Assembly: GCA_963575645.1 (NCBI GenBank)
Contig: OY754466.1
Span: 16,780,001 to 16,844,000 of the forward strand
Origin: Xanthostigma xanthostigma
Lineage: Eukaryota > Arthropoda > Insecta > Raphidioptera > Raphidiidae
Length of the DNA: 64,000 nt
Reading direction: 5' to 3'
Below are positions 39,217 to 51,220 of this stretch, piece by piece. The stretch's first letter is position 1; every line of letters begins with the position of its first letter. A program made the translations under genes and the position numbers. The notes below the pieces were generated by a model. That model did not search any database, was not told where the DNA came from, and was given only the letters and a program-made list of their open reading frames with translations.

Positions 39217-41977
39217 CTAAAATCGATGTTTATGGTAAGAATCGTCGTTAGGAACCTCCAGATGGTTTAAATGAAATTCTTCGTTAAATGGATTGATTTT
39301 TCCGTCGTACATTCTTCTTATGTCGTTCTAAAATAAATAGACAGAAATATTAATTAACTTATTATTATTGGCCGGGTGCAGAGTATAAAGTGGGGACAAC
39401 TGAATCGATCGCAGCGCGAGCTGTGGACTAATTGAGCAATAAATCATGCGACGGTTATAGAGTACAATTTCTTGTGGCCGATAGATGTCGATTTCGTCGC
39501 CCTCCCTGCCATATCGCGGCTGAAAACAATAATAACAAGGCAGTTCAATGCCGCTCTATTGTCCGCTAGCGGCGCTAGTAGTCTTCAACAAATAACATAT
39601 TTTATTTAAACTTTTCCAAATAATAATTATACTCAAAATGTTTTTTTTTTTCAGTGCAACAACATAAACACCATATCTCCTTAACTGCAGGATATACAAA
39701 TTTCGATAATTAATGGTTTCGTTTAATTATTATTACAGTTATTTGACAAATGCTCATTTGACACAATGTTATAAGGGCATGAAAAATTGTGGACGGTATG
39801 CGATGCTGCCGTCACGCACCCAGCGAATAGGTAGGGGAGGCTAGGATCAATTATGTTCAAGTGTAACACGGGTCAATTATAACAACTATTATAGTAACAT
39901 CTTAGATCTAACATGATCTAACAACAATGATAGAAAACAATACTATACTACATTGATCTATGTCTTATATAACCGGCTATTATGTGTATTCATTATCAGA
40001 TATAAATTTTTGCACACCCCCTCTACAAAATAGCGGTCGTGAAATAACATTTAACACTAGTGCTGTAAAGTTGCGTAAAGTAAATAAACGCAGTCGTCCC
40101 ACACTCCTACCATTTTTATTGTAGATCTAACCGCATTAGAATTGAGCGCAACCTACAATCAAAAGTGAAAATTGAACTATCAAAAATTAGGTACCTACGT
40201 GCAAAAAATATAGTATGTATCTTGCTAGTAACTCATTACTCAAATAACTCTTAAAACTCGCTCTTGTATTAACGTAATAACACTTGCTCGCTCGTCAAAA
40301 TATTTTCATTCATGAACAAGATACATAAACTACTATTTTCCACACTCCCCTATAAAATTAAATTTGTTTCTTTCATGCCTGCATAACGGTAGTACCTAAA
40401 ATGATTTTCAAAAGCTACCTGTCAGTTACCAAATTACTGTCTTCCTACTGACATGAAGAGTGAAGACATTACCATTTCCCAAATTTTAAAGAGAGTTAAG
40501 TCACTGTTAATTAAAGCTTGTTTATATTCTGCTAGTTGATTTACCTGATGTAATTTTTAATTGTAATTTATTGACGAATCCTGTGTATAGCTGTTTCGTA
40601 TAATAAATTTATTCTATTAGAATAGAATAGAATAGCATAGAATAGAAATATATTTGTTCCCATAACATACAACTTTAACAAAACTGATGTACCTACACAT
40701 TAAATTTTCAATGAAAATACAAAAAAATAAAATTAAACGAAATTCTATTCTATTCTATAAGATAAACAGAGATAGCAAAGCAGAACAAAGCAGGCATAAT
40801 TATCATAAACAACCCAATTGAAATGCAAATATCTCGTGCGTGATTATTTTATAACTTGTGTGACTGTTAAATCTCGCTGAGCGCTCATTTTACCATAATG
40901 TCACGTTGCGTCATAAAATAATAATAATTCACGCACTATAGATAGATACTAGCCTACTATCTATACTAATATATAAAGCTGAAGAGTTTGTTTGTTTGGT
41001 TGGTTGAACGCGCTAGTCTCAGGAACTACTGGTTCGAATTGAACATTTTTTTTTTGTTGGATAGTCCATTTATTGAGGAAGGCTATAGACTATATAATAT
41101 CACGCTACGAGCAATAGGAGCGGCCCATCAATGAAAAATGTTGCAAAATATAACTCAAAATTTGTCCGTCCACAAAAACTTTTGAACGGTAACTCCGATC
41201 ATCATGAAATTTGGGCACAACATTCATATCGGTAAACTAAGATGAACGTGTGTATTCATGTCCCTCCCCACATTCGTTCCTTTGCACCCGGGTGAAACCG
41301 GGGGGACCGCTATTTTCTATAATACCCACTCTCTCATGTTCATTGAAGTTAATACAGAATAGAATAGAATAGAATAAAAAAATTCTTTATTTTGGCGAAG
41401 TCCAGACAATGGCTGTTCTGCTTAACCATCTTCAATTTTGCAATGTTTTGGACTTTAATCTGAATAATTTTGTAAATATTCGAAAAACGTACCTTCGAAC
41501 CCTGAATCAGTTGCAGCCACAATATATATCTCATTGATTTGCCAGAGTCGTGTGGATAGTCCGTGTTGCTTACTGGAGCTTCGTCAAAAGCTGCTCGCTT
41601 ACCAGCTGGCCAATCTCTTGTGAATGTAACTTGACTCGAAGATGGCGTAGTCAGTATCAAAAGCGCGGGTATTAATGTAACTAAACCGATTAAGCTGAAA
41701 AAAACAAGGCAAACTTTATTCATTCAATCATCATAAAGTCGGTAAATCTTCGATAATCCAATTTATAAGTTCAAATTACATTTTAATTATAAGTAAATAT
41801 AATATTATGGAACAGTTTTAAAACCTTACGAAAACGACTGGTGAAAAGTATGAATTGCATTTTCAGATTATTATTAAAAATTAGATTATTTTGAAAATAT
41901 CAATTTATACTACTAGGCCAGACGAACCTGGCAATTGGTTAACTTAAAAAAATAGTTCCATACCTGTAGGTTTCCAT
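39217..41977 (-). CDS. ACP: AKH/corazonin-related peptide (ACP) precursor
   Basis: Coding exons 41964-41977, 41493-41694 and 39217-39327 join in phases 2 and 0 to a 108-residue prepropeptide. Residues 1-25 (METYSLIGLVTLIPALLILT then TPSSS) are a signal peptide. The hormone follows at once at 26-36, QVTFTRDWPA, with GKR supplying the amide donor and the dibasic cleavage site. The expected mature form is pyroglutamate-VTFTRDWPA-amide. Known ACPs are of the form pQVTFSRDWxx-amide, so family assignment is firm: AKHs lack the Arg6-Asp7 pair and corazonin is longer and different. The C-terminal spacer (residues 39-108) is acidic and ends HKHRF. Donors are GTATGG and GTACGT; acceptors TTTTTTTCAG and TTTATTTTAG. 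ACP acts through its own G-protein-coupled receptor and its role is poorly known. The third exon rests on phase, splice sites and a nearby AATAAA (39121-39126), so is slightly less certain. Confidence 0.87.
40616..40760. repeat. AGAAT-type microsatellite tracts
   Basis: Runs of AATAG/AGAAT repeats at about 40616-40650 and the complement at 40742-40758; a third run is at 41358-41376. They bracket low-complexity DNA in ACP intron 2 and may be retroelement tails. Confidence 0.55.
40960..41312 (+). mobile_element. Short Helitron-like element in ACP intron 2
   Basis: Starts TCTATACTAATATATAAAGC after a host A and ends CCGGGGGGACCGCTA. Its two halves are homologous to the two ends of the longer element at 50041-51498. 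353 bp, non-coding. Confidence 0.6.
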
Positions 41978-42050
41978 TTTAAATTGTGGTGTTGATGGAA
42001 CGAAGACGACTGCCGTTAACAATATGAATTTTATAACAAGTAAACCACCG

Positions 42051-42058
42051 TTTATATA
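42051..42058 (-). promoter_or_regulatory. Possible TATA box of the ACP gene
   Basis: TATATAAA reads on the minus strand about 75 bases upstream of the ACP ATG, which would place transcription start near 42020-42028 and give a short 5'UTR with no further ATG before the hormone start. It is only a motif in AT-rich DNA; a second candidate (TTATAAAA, near 42030-42037) lies closer. Confidence 0.35.
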
Positions 42059-42976
42059 ATATTTTTGCCATTGATTTGTGGATCAGGACATTATTGTGTT
42101 GCGGTCTTTCCTGTGAAATCGCACAGGGTCGACCATCTCAGAACAATTTTGATATGAAAAACATCTTATAAATCGATATGTAATATGTTTGTTGCGTCAT
42201 GTTTTTGATGTCTTTTTTGAAAAATTAATATCGTTGACATTTTTTTGTTACAAAAATTTTAATCTTACGGAAACGTAGACAAAAGACACGGAGTAATGCG
42301 GGTAGCTGTGGGGGGAGGGAATGGCGCAAAGTCGTGATAATTTTTGTTTGTTTGTTCACCCATAACTTTTTGAGGAAAATTCGATTTAAAGAATGTCGAC
42401 ACCATTTTGTTCACAATGATTATGGATTGGTCTCAAATATTTTTTTGTTTTGAAAATCGGTTCAGTCGTTATGACTGACTTCAAAATAGGAAGTTATTTA
42501 ATATATGATACCTCATATCTCCAGCATTTATGACCCAAATTTGAGGATTCGTTTTCAATCAATGGGGAATACATTCAGCAATTCTTTTTCTAGTTTTGTA
42601 ATAAAATATCGTTAACTTATTTTACATATGCATGACTAATTCCATTGCGTACTTAGGTAAACACGTGTTTTATGTACCTTTAGAACCTATTATCTCTAAA
42701 AACGCCCCCGCTTTGAAGCTAGCAAATTGACATACGTTTTTAAGTAAATATTGTACGTTTACTGATAAAACCTTAGCTGTAGGTACTGAAATGACGTAGG
42801 TCTGGCGGGTCTGGGATCTTGGTCTAATCCGCATTTCGCCATTTTTAGAATAACGAAACTATAGATAGTTATTCGAACTATTTCCATTCAATGATCATTC
42901 CATCTTTGGAACTGTTCTGAGTATGTAAGCTTAATTTTCATTAGAATATTTTTCAATAATACGATTTTGTACAAAC

Positions 42977-43073
42977 CTGTGCTAAGTAATTCGCAAACGG
43001 CGGCCACAGAAAACTGTTCTAATTTAGGACGACTGTCCAAAGCGTCTTCTCTGCCCCGATCAAGACGCTTCAT
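42977..43073 (-). CDS. Possible first coding exon of an unrecognised gene
   Basis: From ATG at 43073 the frame reads MKRLDRGREDALDSRPKLEQ, continues FSVAAVCELLST, and meets ACAG|GTTTGT at 42977, a fair donor (phase 1). The segment is more G+C-rich than its neighbours and looks coding, with charged and hydrophobic residues in a helix-like pattern. It lies about 1 kb upstream of ACP on the same strand but does not fit the ACP exon phase. No further exon was found, so it could be a stray open frame. Confidence 0.2.
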
Positions 43074-44300
43074 GGACAAAGGTTGGTATTACAACAGATA
43101 AACGGATTTTGTAGAACGGAAAAGAAAATAATACAGTATTTGCATTTATAAATATTCAAAGTAAAAACTTTTCTTTGATTTTTAATATCTCTGTGAGCTC
43201 TATACAGGTGTGATGAACTTTTTCAGTAACATTTTTGAAGTAAAACTTCTTTAGGCACGCTTGACTTGGGAAGTAAAGCTGGTGAATGCCTGACGAGAAA
43301 GTTTACGGAAAAAGCGTGATCGGGCGAGGCGAACGGAACTTGAGAGGGAGATATTAGTTAGTGAAGATAGAAAGAAAAAGAGTTACGTTTCGTATATTAC
43401 TGTAGGGGCGAGAGAGAGAGGTGCCCGCGCACATTTTCTTTCTCTCTTCCTCAACAAATACTTCACTGGCTAGTGGCGCCATCAGGTGGCCGAAAATATA
43501 AGCAGTAGGTACTCTTTACTTGCCAGTGGCGCTTCGGGTGACTGAAATCCAACGAGAGCTAAGTAATTGCAATGTCTTACTTTTGTTTTCATTATCTTTA
43601 TGTAATATTCTACGTTTAAAGTGAATAAAATTGTAAATTCATTTTAAAGTCAATATTTTGTGAATTTTCGGGTGAATAATAACAAATTATGGCAGGAAGA
43701 AGTTTTACTTCAGTCGTGTGGTCTAAAGCACACTCGTGTTTTTTAAAAGTTTATTTTAAACTGTTGGAATAATAAATTAATACTTTCACCACTTCGGAAT
43801 TTACCATTTTCCACTAATGTTTGAAACTGAAAAATGCTATAGGTAATTTTTAATTTTCTACGTTTTCGGTTATTGTAAATTAGGCACGTTCTATCGATTC
43901 AACGTGACTTTTTCTATATGAAAAGTTAATATTAAACGTACCAGAAAACTCATAATGCAAAAAAAGTCGTATATTTGCAAAACGCACGAAAATATGAAAA
44001 TTATTGCGATAGATGGAAAAAATATAAAAACACCTCACTTGTACGCTTAAAATAAATAATGTCTTGTAGAAAAAATAAAAATGCGTTCTCTAAACACATT
44101 TTTAATTTTTCCGCAAGTTTACTGCAAATAATAAAAAAAGAAAACACAAGCTGACAACAAAATTTTCGCAGGTTTACTGCAAATATTGTTTTTTTTTTAC
44201 CTCAAGTATTATTCTGATAAATTAGTCGAAAATTTTATATATAATAGGTATACCTACTTAAAAATAATAAAAAAAATAAATAAAAATTACAAATTGTTGC
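43074..44300. other. Intergenic, no gene established
   Basis: A moderately G+C-rich segment (43340-43560) with GAGAGAGAG and CTAGTGGCGCCATCAGGTGG might be a promoter for the possible exon at 42977-43073, but nothing firm is seen. Confidence 0.3.
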
Positions 44301-44372
44301 TCGCACCTGACGGTAATCGAACCCAAGCCAACCGCGTGATATGCCAGCATCCTACCACTGAGCTACCGATGC
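44301..44372 (-). tRNA. tRNA-like sequence, probably pseudogene or SINE head
   Basis: On the minus strand GCATCGGTAGCTCAGTGGTA starts a 72-nt tRNA-like sequence with A box and B box (GGTTCGATTACC). Six of seven acceptor-stem positions pair. The anticodon stem has mismatches and the loop would place ATC as anticodon, so function is doubtful. A T-rich stretch follows about 20 nt downstream. Confidence 0.45.
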
Positions 44373-44720
44373 TTACTGTTGACGATCGTTTATATAGGAT
44401 TAAACAATTAAGTTTAAGCGCAAGTCCGTGTCTCATTTAGTTTTAATTAAAGTTATGACGGCTAAAAATAGAAAACTAAAATAAATACAGCGGTGCGATT
44501 GGTCAAAATTTATTCAGCATGATTTTTTCAAAAGAATTGTATTTTATCACAGAGTTTTTGAGGTAATATTGTTATTTGTTTTACATTCCTAATATTATTA
44601 CCTATAGGTACACAGACAGTATTATAGCACCACGTTGATATGTAAAATATAGTAAATAAATATAAGTAATACTTACAATAACATGAAAAAGAAAATATCC
44701 TGAAATATATTTCTTGTATA

Positions 44721-45029
44721 CTAGCTGTAACCCGCGAATTCGTCCGCTTGGAATTTATGTTTTTTTCAGTTCGCAAAGTTTACGAAAACAGTATTTTTAT
44801 AGCCTAAGTTGTTCCTTATAACATCAGGCATCTGCCAGTGAAAGTCCCGTCAAAATCGGTCCAGTCGTTTCGGAGACTAGCCGGAACAGACAGACAGACA
44901 AAAACTTTAAAAATTGTTTTCTTGTTATAAGTACCTACCGTATATACTTTCATATGCATTAATTTAGTAAAAAGCTGTTATTTTGACATTACAAACAGAC
45001 ACTTCAATTTTATTTCTTATATGTATAGA
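44721..45029 (-). mobile_element. Helitron-like non-autonomous element
   Basis: Minus strand starts TCTATACATATAAGAAATAA after A and ends GGGTTACAGCTAG before T. 309 bp, non-coding. Confidence 0.6.
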
Positions 45030-48000
45030 TCAAAAAATTTAATGAGTGTATATGTAAGATCGTATAGAGAAGGTTGTTTTATTATGATTCGTTTATTATA
45101 AACTAATGTTATTGTGAGAAAAAAGTCGTAAAAAATTTTAACTACAGCATTCTGACGGGAAAAGCCTCGGCTTTCAGTGGCCGACATTCAATTTCCTTCA
45201 TGAATAACCCCTCTAACCGCATATCGCTGTGCTATATTCTTGGAGAAAAGTAACAATTCGCATTGCTTGCGATACTGAAACTTCTCTCGGTTTTCGAAAA
45301 CAAATTTGTTTGTGTTGTCAACAAAACTAGAAGAACTAAACAAAACGGCCAAGATAATTCAAATTTGTCTTATATGTAAGTTTTTTTCAAATCGCCGCAT
45401 CTTCGAGGTGAAAACGACTTTCAGTAGCTGGACTGAAAGTTATATCTTTAATTCTTCATGCTGTTATGGCCTGTGATGATGAAAGTTGCAAAATAAATTT
45501 TTTAACGCCCGTAGGTGCACTCAAAGTTGACATTTTTTGTAATGTTTTCCATAAGTCTTCTAGGAAGTGGTGTAGCGACGCACACGAACGTCATCAGAGA
45601 AATTGAATGTTAGAGACTAAAATTTGAAACTTTTACGTCAAAATGTTGTACTTATTCAAAAAAAGTTTTGAACTCTTTTGCAAAGTACGCGAGTTTGAAA
45701 ATTGATCATTTTTGACTTCGTAAAAGTTGGTTCCCTGATTGTTTTGAGAAATTATTACATACCTATATTATCTTCAACAATAGATAATAAATCTATTGTT
45801 GATAAAAAAAATATATTTTTTATCAACAATAGATTGTTAAAGCAAAATCGACTAATATTGAACTAGAAGTCAGTTTTTTTTTAATTTTGAAGCTTTAATT
45901 GGCTTCTGAACATACAATTATCATACTTTTTGTCAATACAGGTTCTATTGAATTGATTGTGAAAATGCCCCTCCCCCCGAGCAAAAACCTATCTACGCCA
46001 CTGGTGAAAATGTTTATACCGTACTTTTTGAATAGGCTTCATTTTTAAAAGATATAGGTAATATTCGTGTCAAAACCAACATTGACGAGAGTGATCGGTG
46101 ATGTCGCGTAAAAGACAAATATATTAATACTCGTATCTGTTCGTCACACAAAAACTGTCCAACGGTGAGCCTTGAACGTTATAAAATTTACAGTTTATTG
46201 TGCTAATTGTAAATTGCAAATCCGAATGAAGATGGCAATTTTCAGTTCATCACATTGTTTCTTTCCAATATACTTGCATGTATATAGTAAAAGTGGATAA
46301 CTGTATCCTTATTGGATAATAAAGTAGTTCTACTCGGGCGAAGCCGGACTAAGCAGCAAATTTAATAATATTATTAAGAACTATACATATCTAATGTGTC
46401 TCAAACATAATTAATAAAACGACATGGATGAGTTTTATGATTTATTAATGTTATTCTTGAATTGGCGTACCTTCGTATTGGCTTCTGGAACGAGAATTTC
46501 AAGAAGGCATATTCCCAGGAGAGATTGTTCCGTGATTCCTTTCAGCGTGAATCTCAACCGAAATAATACTTCATGTCTGATATCTAATTTTATTAATATT
46601 ATAAAAAAATAATTAAAGGTAGTCTGGTGTTCGGGTTTCGGAAAATCGAATTAATTTTTTTTACATTTTCAGTAAGTATAATATATTGAGAAAATATTGT
46701 AAAAATTTTAGACCGAAATATTAAATATTTAAAAAGCTATAGCATATAGTCGAGAGCAGCAACGGTCCCACGATAAGACTCTTACCTCAATAATTGTTAT
46801 CACGTTACCTTTATACTCTCGCAGAGTAAAGCAAAAAAAACTAGCAGAAAACGGAAGGTTTACTATACACCAGGCATAGCTGATTAGTGTAAATATTCAT
46901 TTTTATTTTTTTGTAAGAAATCTGAAATCAAAACTTTAAACGCGTTTTTCTCAAAACTACGTTTTTGTAAGCGGCGCGGGTGATTGAAACAATTGTATAC
47001 AACCGATTGCTTTCAATTTTGCACAGGGTATTCTACACAATAGCTCCGTCCGGTACTAGAATTACTTAATTATATAAATTATTTCTATTTTTTTAACCGA
47101 TTTTCAACGATAAAATCACGATTTTCTCGTTTTTTTTTTTAAACCCGCCATTTTGTTATTTATCAATAAAAATGTTTATTTCTAGTACGGGATAGAGCCA
47201 CAAGCCTACGAAACAATAATCAATTTAATTTTTATAATTCCAATGACTCCAAGTGACGTTATCACCCGCGCTTACCACCTACCTCCATTTAAAGTTGTCC
47301 ACTTTAGGTTACAAAAACAATTATAAAATGGCGTAAAATTAAGCAAAAAAAATTTTTTTTCTTGGTTTACGATGTCAGTAAAAACATGTAACAAAATTGA
47401 AATGATTGTACATTATTTTGTTATTAAAAAAAAATTCTGAAATATGGGTTGAAAACGAGCCTGAACATAGGACTACGTCCTTAAATGAGACATCAGTATA
47501 GAATGAAAGCGTAATTATGTCGTGCCACATTTATTATCGCACCATACCCAACCTTGAATATTGTAAAAGCTCTATGCTCACTGAATTAAGATCTCTTTTC
47601 TATGATTAAGATTTTTTGAGAAAACAAGTCTTGGATAAGTAATACTTAAAACACTAGTTAATCCTGACGTAACTCGACTCCAGCCAATAGTACAGTTCTA
47701 CGAGAAGATCGGAAAATGGAAATTTAAAGTAATGTAACTTTTCCTATTGCAACGTGTACTGCCATAATCTAAGGAAAACATTATCAAATGAGCAACAAAT
47801 TGCGTCACGTTTAATTCACGTTTTAAGTGCTCTATTATTATTGACGATTTCTCACAAAATGTTGCACTATCCTAGGTTATCTGAAGATCAGATAGTACAG
47901 CTCTTCCTCGAAGTAATACTACGGTGGGGAGTTTAGTGGAAAAGAGGGAGAGATTAACCGGTAAGAGTCGGACACTATCGTTGAAAATATCCATGCTCAC

Positions 48001-48297
48001 AGAACAATAATCTGTGATCCATGCTGATTACCCCCCCCCCCTCCAACATGTTGTCTGAAGATACCATAAGAAAATGCGGGACACTCTCGTTGTTTTTCCT
48101 CACAGAACAGTAAATATTGTTCTGTGTTTTTCCATTATTAGGATTTATTCCGCGTGTATGGCAAAATGTCGACGTGAGTTCGATGAGCATGTAACCTTTA
48201 TAATATAATAATAGTCTATAGGTTAAGACACTTCCAGTAATTAATTAGTATTAAAAAACTCCAAGATGTAACAGCAATTTTGATAACAATTTACGAA
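45030..48297. other. Intergenic, no gene seen
   Basis: AT-rich with a 44-bp palindrome at about 45791-45834 (ATCTATTGTTGATAAAAAAA and its complement) and a C run at 48031-48042. Open frames here look random. Confidence 0.4.
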
Positions 48298-48961
48298 TTT
48301 TGACGTGATAACGTCTTATAAATTGATGAATCACCAATCTTATAAATTGATAAAACACCGGCTGCATGTTCGAAAAAGTGTAACGTAACGTTCCTAACGT
48401 TCCGCCTGACCCTGTGCGTGCTTTTTGCTAATTTCTCGCTCAATTTAAATCAGATCGGTTTGAAACCAGTCTTAAACGAAAGAGGAGAACATTTTACATA
48501 GATTTCGTATAACAGAATTTGCCTAAACAGTTTTTTTATACAAATTTTTATAGAAAAATATTTTATACAAATTTATATAGAAAAATAGCTGTATAAATGC
48601 AATGTTGTGTAATGCATGGCGCGACGCGGTCGGTTGTCTTTGTTTGCCGTACATGGAAATTAGAAGCAAACGTATGTCTTGTCTTAACATGAAAACAGCT
48701 GCATTTCTAATGTTTAATTCAATTTTTTGACATAAGTATATTGTGAAATGCAAAGCCTTCTAAGTTAAGTATTGGAATAACTAATTATTATTAGAACATA
48801 ATACTTTGTAAGTTGCAAACGTCACTTTTGACATTTCTTATCATTCCGACACCAAGGATAAGCGGATTGAAACCAAATTTTGGGAGGTTTAGGTTATGTA
48901 TTACGGAATACGTTATCACGTAAAACTATCGTCCGTAAACCGAATTTACAGACAACCAATT
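48298..48961. mobile_element. Dispersed element family B, copy 2
   Basis: The first about 125 bp and last about 75 bp are nearly identical to the copy at 24841-25421, with the same TTTTGACGTGATAACGTC start; the interior is unrelated. Non-autonomous. Confidence 0.5.
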
Positions 48962-49306
48962 TTTTTACGTAGGTAGGTATACACTGAAAGGCTCACCAAA
49001 CTTGCCGATGACGTATTATTATTAAAAAACAAACTAGAACAGTTCTTAGAACGAATCCTAACTGAAAACAATAAAAAAATAATCATTATTTTCTAATCCA
49101 AAACTCAATTCGACGTGTCAAGAACTACCGGGCCGATTTGAAAAATTCTTTCACGACGTCTTCTCCTTCTTGATAAAATAATTTAGCCCTGTATGGTAAA
49201 AGGGAGCCGAGAAGTGAGCGAAAATGCACCGCAAGCCATATCTCAGTTAAATTGTTGCGCGTGGTTTAATTAACATACATACAGTAAAATGACAAATTAT
49301 GAGTTT

Positions 49307-49504
49307 GATGAAATTAACGGGATACAAGGCTAAATGTAAAAACAATTTTTATTCACTAGAACTTCATTTAATGTCAACGTTTCGGCAACATTTTTTGTCT
49401 TCTTCAGGACCTATAATAATTTTTGCCGAAACGTTGACATTAAATGAAGTTCTAGTGAATAAAAATTGTTTTTATATTTAACCTTGTATCCCGTTAATTT
49501 CATC
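49307..49504. mobile_element. Foldback MITE
   Basis: Arms 49307-49388 and 49423-49504 are near-perfect inverted copies starting GATGAAATTAACGGGATACA; the 34-bp centre reads TTTTTTGTCTTCTTCAGGAC. The ACGTTTCG and TTCTTCAG motifs recur in the foldback at 2042. Confidence 0.65.
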
Positions 49505-49681
49505 ATAACATAATACCAAGGTGTCTTATTTTATTATGAGTTTGTTTATTCTTGATTATTTCGTTACTACACCAGAATCTACCAGGGCGAAATTGGGCCA
49601 GATAGCTAATACAAGGTTTTTATGAGTCAAATGGAATCAATATGCATATTATATTTTGTAGACATCAATACTTACTTATGT

Positions 49682-49818
49682 CGTTTTCGGAGAACTGCCC
49701 CGGGACAGGGCAAGCCGAATGGGTAACTATTGGTTAAATAAACAACAAACTTTCTTTAACCGCAATAGTTACCCATTCGGCTTGCCCTGCCCCGGGGCAG
49801 TTCTCAATGCCGAAAACG
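49682..49818. mobile_element. Small foldback MITE
   Basis: Arms start CGTTTTCGG and share GGGCAAGCCGAATGGGTAAC, inverted around a short AT-rich centre. 137 bp, non-coding. Confidence 0.6.
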
Positions 49819-50310
49819 CTATTAGTCGTTTTTAAATTTTGCGCACTAATACATACTAATATTGCATATTAAAAAGTAAAAATCAAAATTCAGATATATT
49901 ATACCACTTAAATATACATTTTAACCCTTTTTTTTGCAATGCGATTAAAAATAACTGAAAAATAAGCCGACAGAAGAAAATAGATAATTTTAAATAATAA
50001 GAAGTTAAGAACAATTAATCAGCTATTAAGATGTAGGTAATCTATACTAATATATAAAGCAGAAGAGTTTGTTTGTTTGTTTGAACGCGCTAATCTCAGG
50101 AACTACTGGTTCGAATTGAAAAAAAAAATTTTTGTTGGATAGCCCATTTATCGAGGAAGGCTATAGGCTATATAATATCACGCTACGACTAATAAGAGCG
50201 GAAAATCGATGAAAAATGTTGCAAAATGTCAGTTAACATTTTTCACCATATACTTATATTCAGGTGAAATGCCTTAACTGAATATTCCAATATTAGCGCC
50301 GCACGTACCT

Positions 50311-50383
50311 GCTCGGCTAGCTCAGTCGGTAGAGTGTGCGACTCTTAATCTCAGGATCGTGGGTTCGAGCCCCACAATGGACG
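50311..50383 (+). tRNA. tRNA-Lys(CTT)-like pseudogene
   Basis: GCTCGGCTAGCTCAGTCGGT and GGGTTCGAGCCCCAC match tRNA-Lys with anticodon loop CTCTTAA. The acceptor stem is broken: three of seven positions mismatch and two are wobble pairs. The anticodon stem has one mismatch. Hence most likely a pseudogene or tRNA-derived insert inside the Helitron-like element. Confidence 0.6.
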
Positions 50384-50680
50384 AATATGTTTTTAATGTT
50401 TTTTTCTTATTTTCTACATTGCTTTCTTCTAAGGCTTACGCCTTACATTTCAATTTTTTAAAATTTTATTACGACTAATTATATAAAAATAATTTTCCTA
50501 CAGTGTTTTCAATTAAGTATTTATTATATTAAAAAAAATTCGAAAAGAAGTTTGACCCTGCAGGCCATCCCTTTAACTTCCCGCTATTTTCGAGTTCAAA
50601 ACGCTCAAAAATATATAAAATATAGCAAGAAGTTTATTTTTTAGTTCTTCGAGCTCAAAAAAAAACACTGTTACGAAATT

Positions 50681-51220
50681 TTCGTTCACGATATCTCATG
50701 AACAAATGAACCGATTTTGATGCGATTTGCGGCAGTCGACGCAATTTTTTAACCTAAAAAAGTAATTTATTACAGAAAAATCGATCTCATAGGAATTTTA
50801 CGAGCAATTTAAAAAAAACACTTTTTTACAAATTTTTCGTTCACGATATCTCGTGAACAAATAAGCCGATTTTGATGCGGTTTGCGGCGATCGACGCAGT
50901 TTTTTTAACCTAAGAAAGTAAATCGTTACAAAAAAATCGGTTTGATAAGAATTTTACGAGTAATTATAAAAAATTACTTTTTTCCTAATTTTTCGTTCAC
51001 GTTATCTCATGAACAAATGAACCAATTTTGATCTGGTTTGCGGCGATCGACGCAGTTTTTTTAGCCTAAGAAAGTAATTTATTACAAAAAAATTGATCTG
51101 ATAACAATTTTAAGAGTCATTTTAAAAAAACACTTTTTTACGATTTTTTCGTTCACGATATCTCGTGAACAAATGAACCGATTTTGATGCGGTTTGCGGA
51201 AATCGACGCAGTTTGTTAAG
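50681..51220 (+). repeat. Tandem repeat, 4 units of about 156 bp
   Basis: Units start with TTCGTTCACGATATCTCRTG at 50681, 50836, 50992 and 51148, each followed by GAACAAATGAACCGATTTTG-like sequence. Spacing is 155-156 bp. The units have diverged moderately. The array lies inside the Helitron-like element. Confidence 0.75.

Noticed and set aside
40616-41376. CRISPR-like spacing of AGAAT tracts
   Set aside because: These are microsatellites in a eukaryotic intron with no conserved repeat-spacer structure.
42888-43079. An alternative ACP first exon
   Set aside because: The exon would end in phase 1, whereas ACP exon 2 needs phase 2, which the METYS exon at 41964-41977 supplies.
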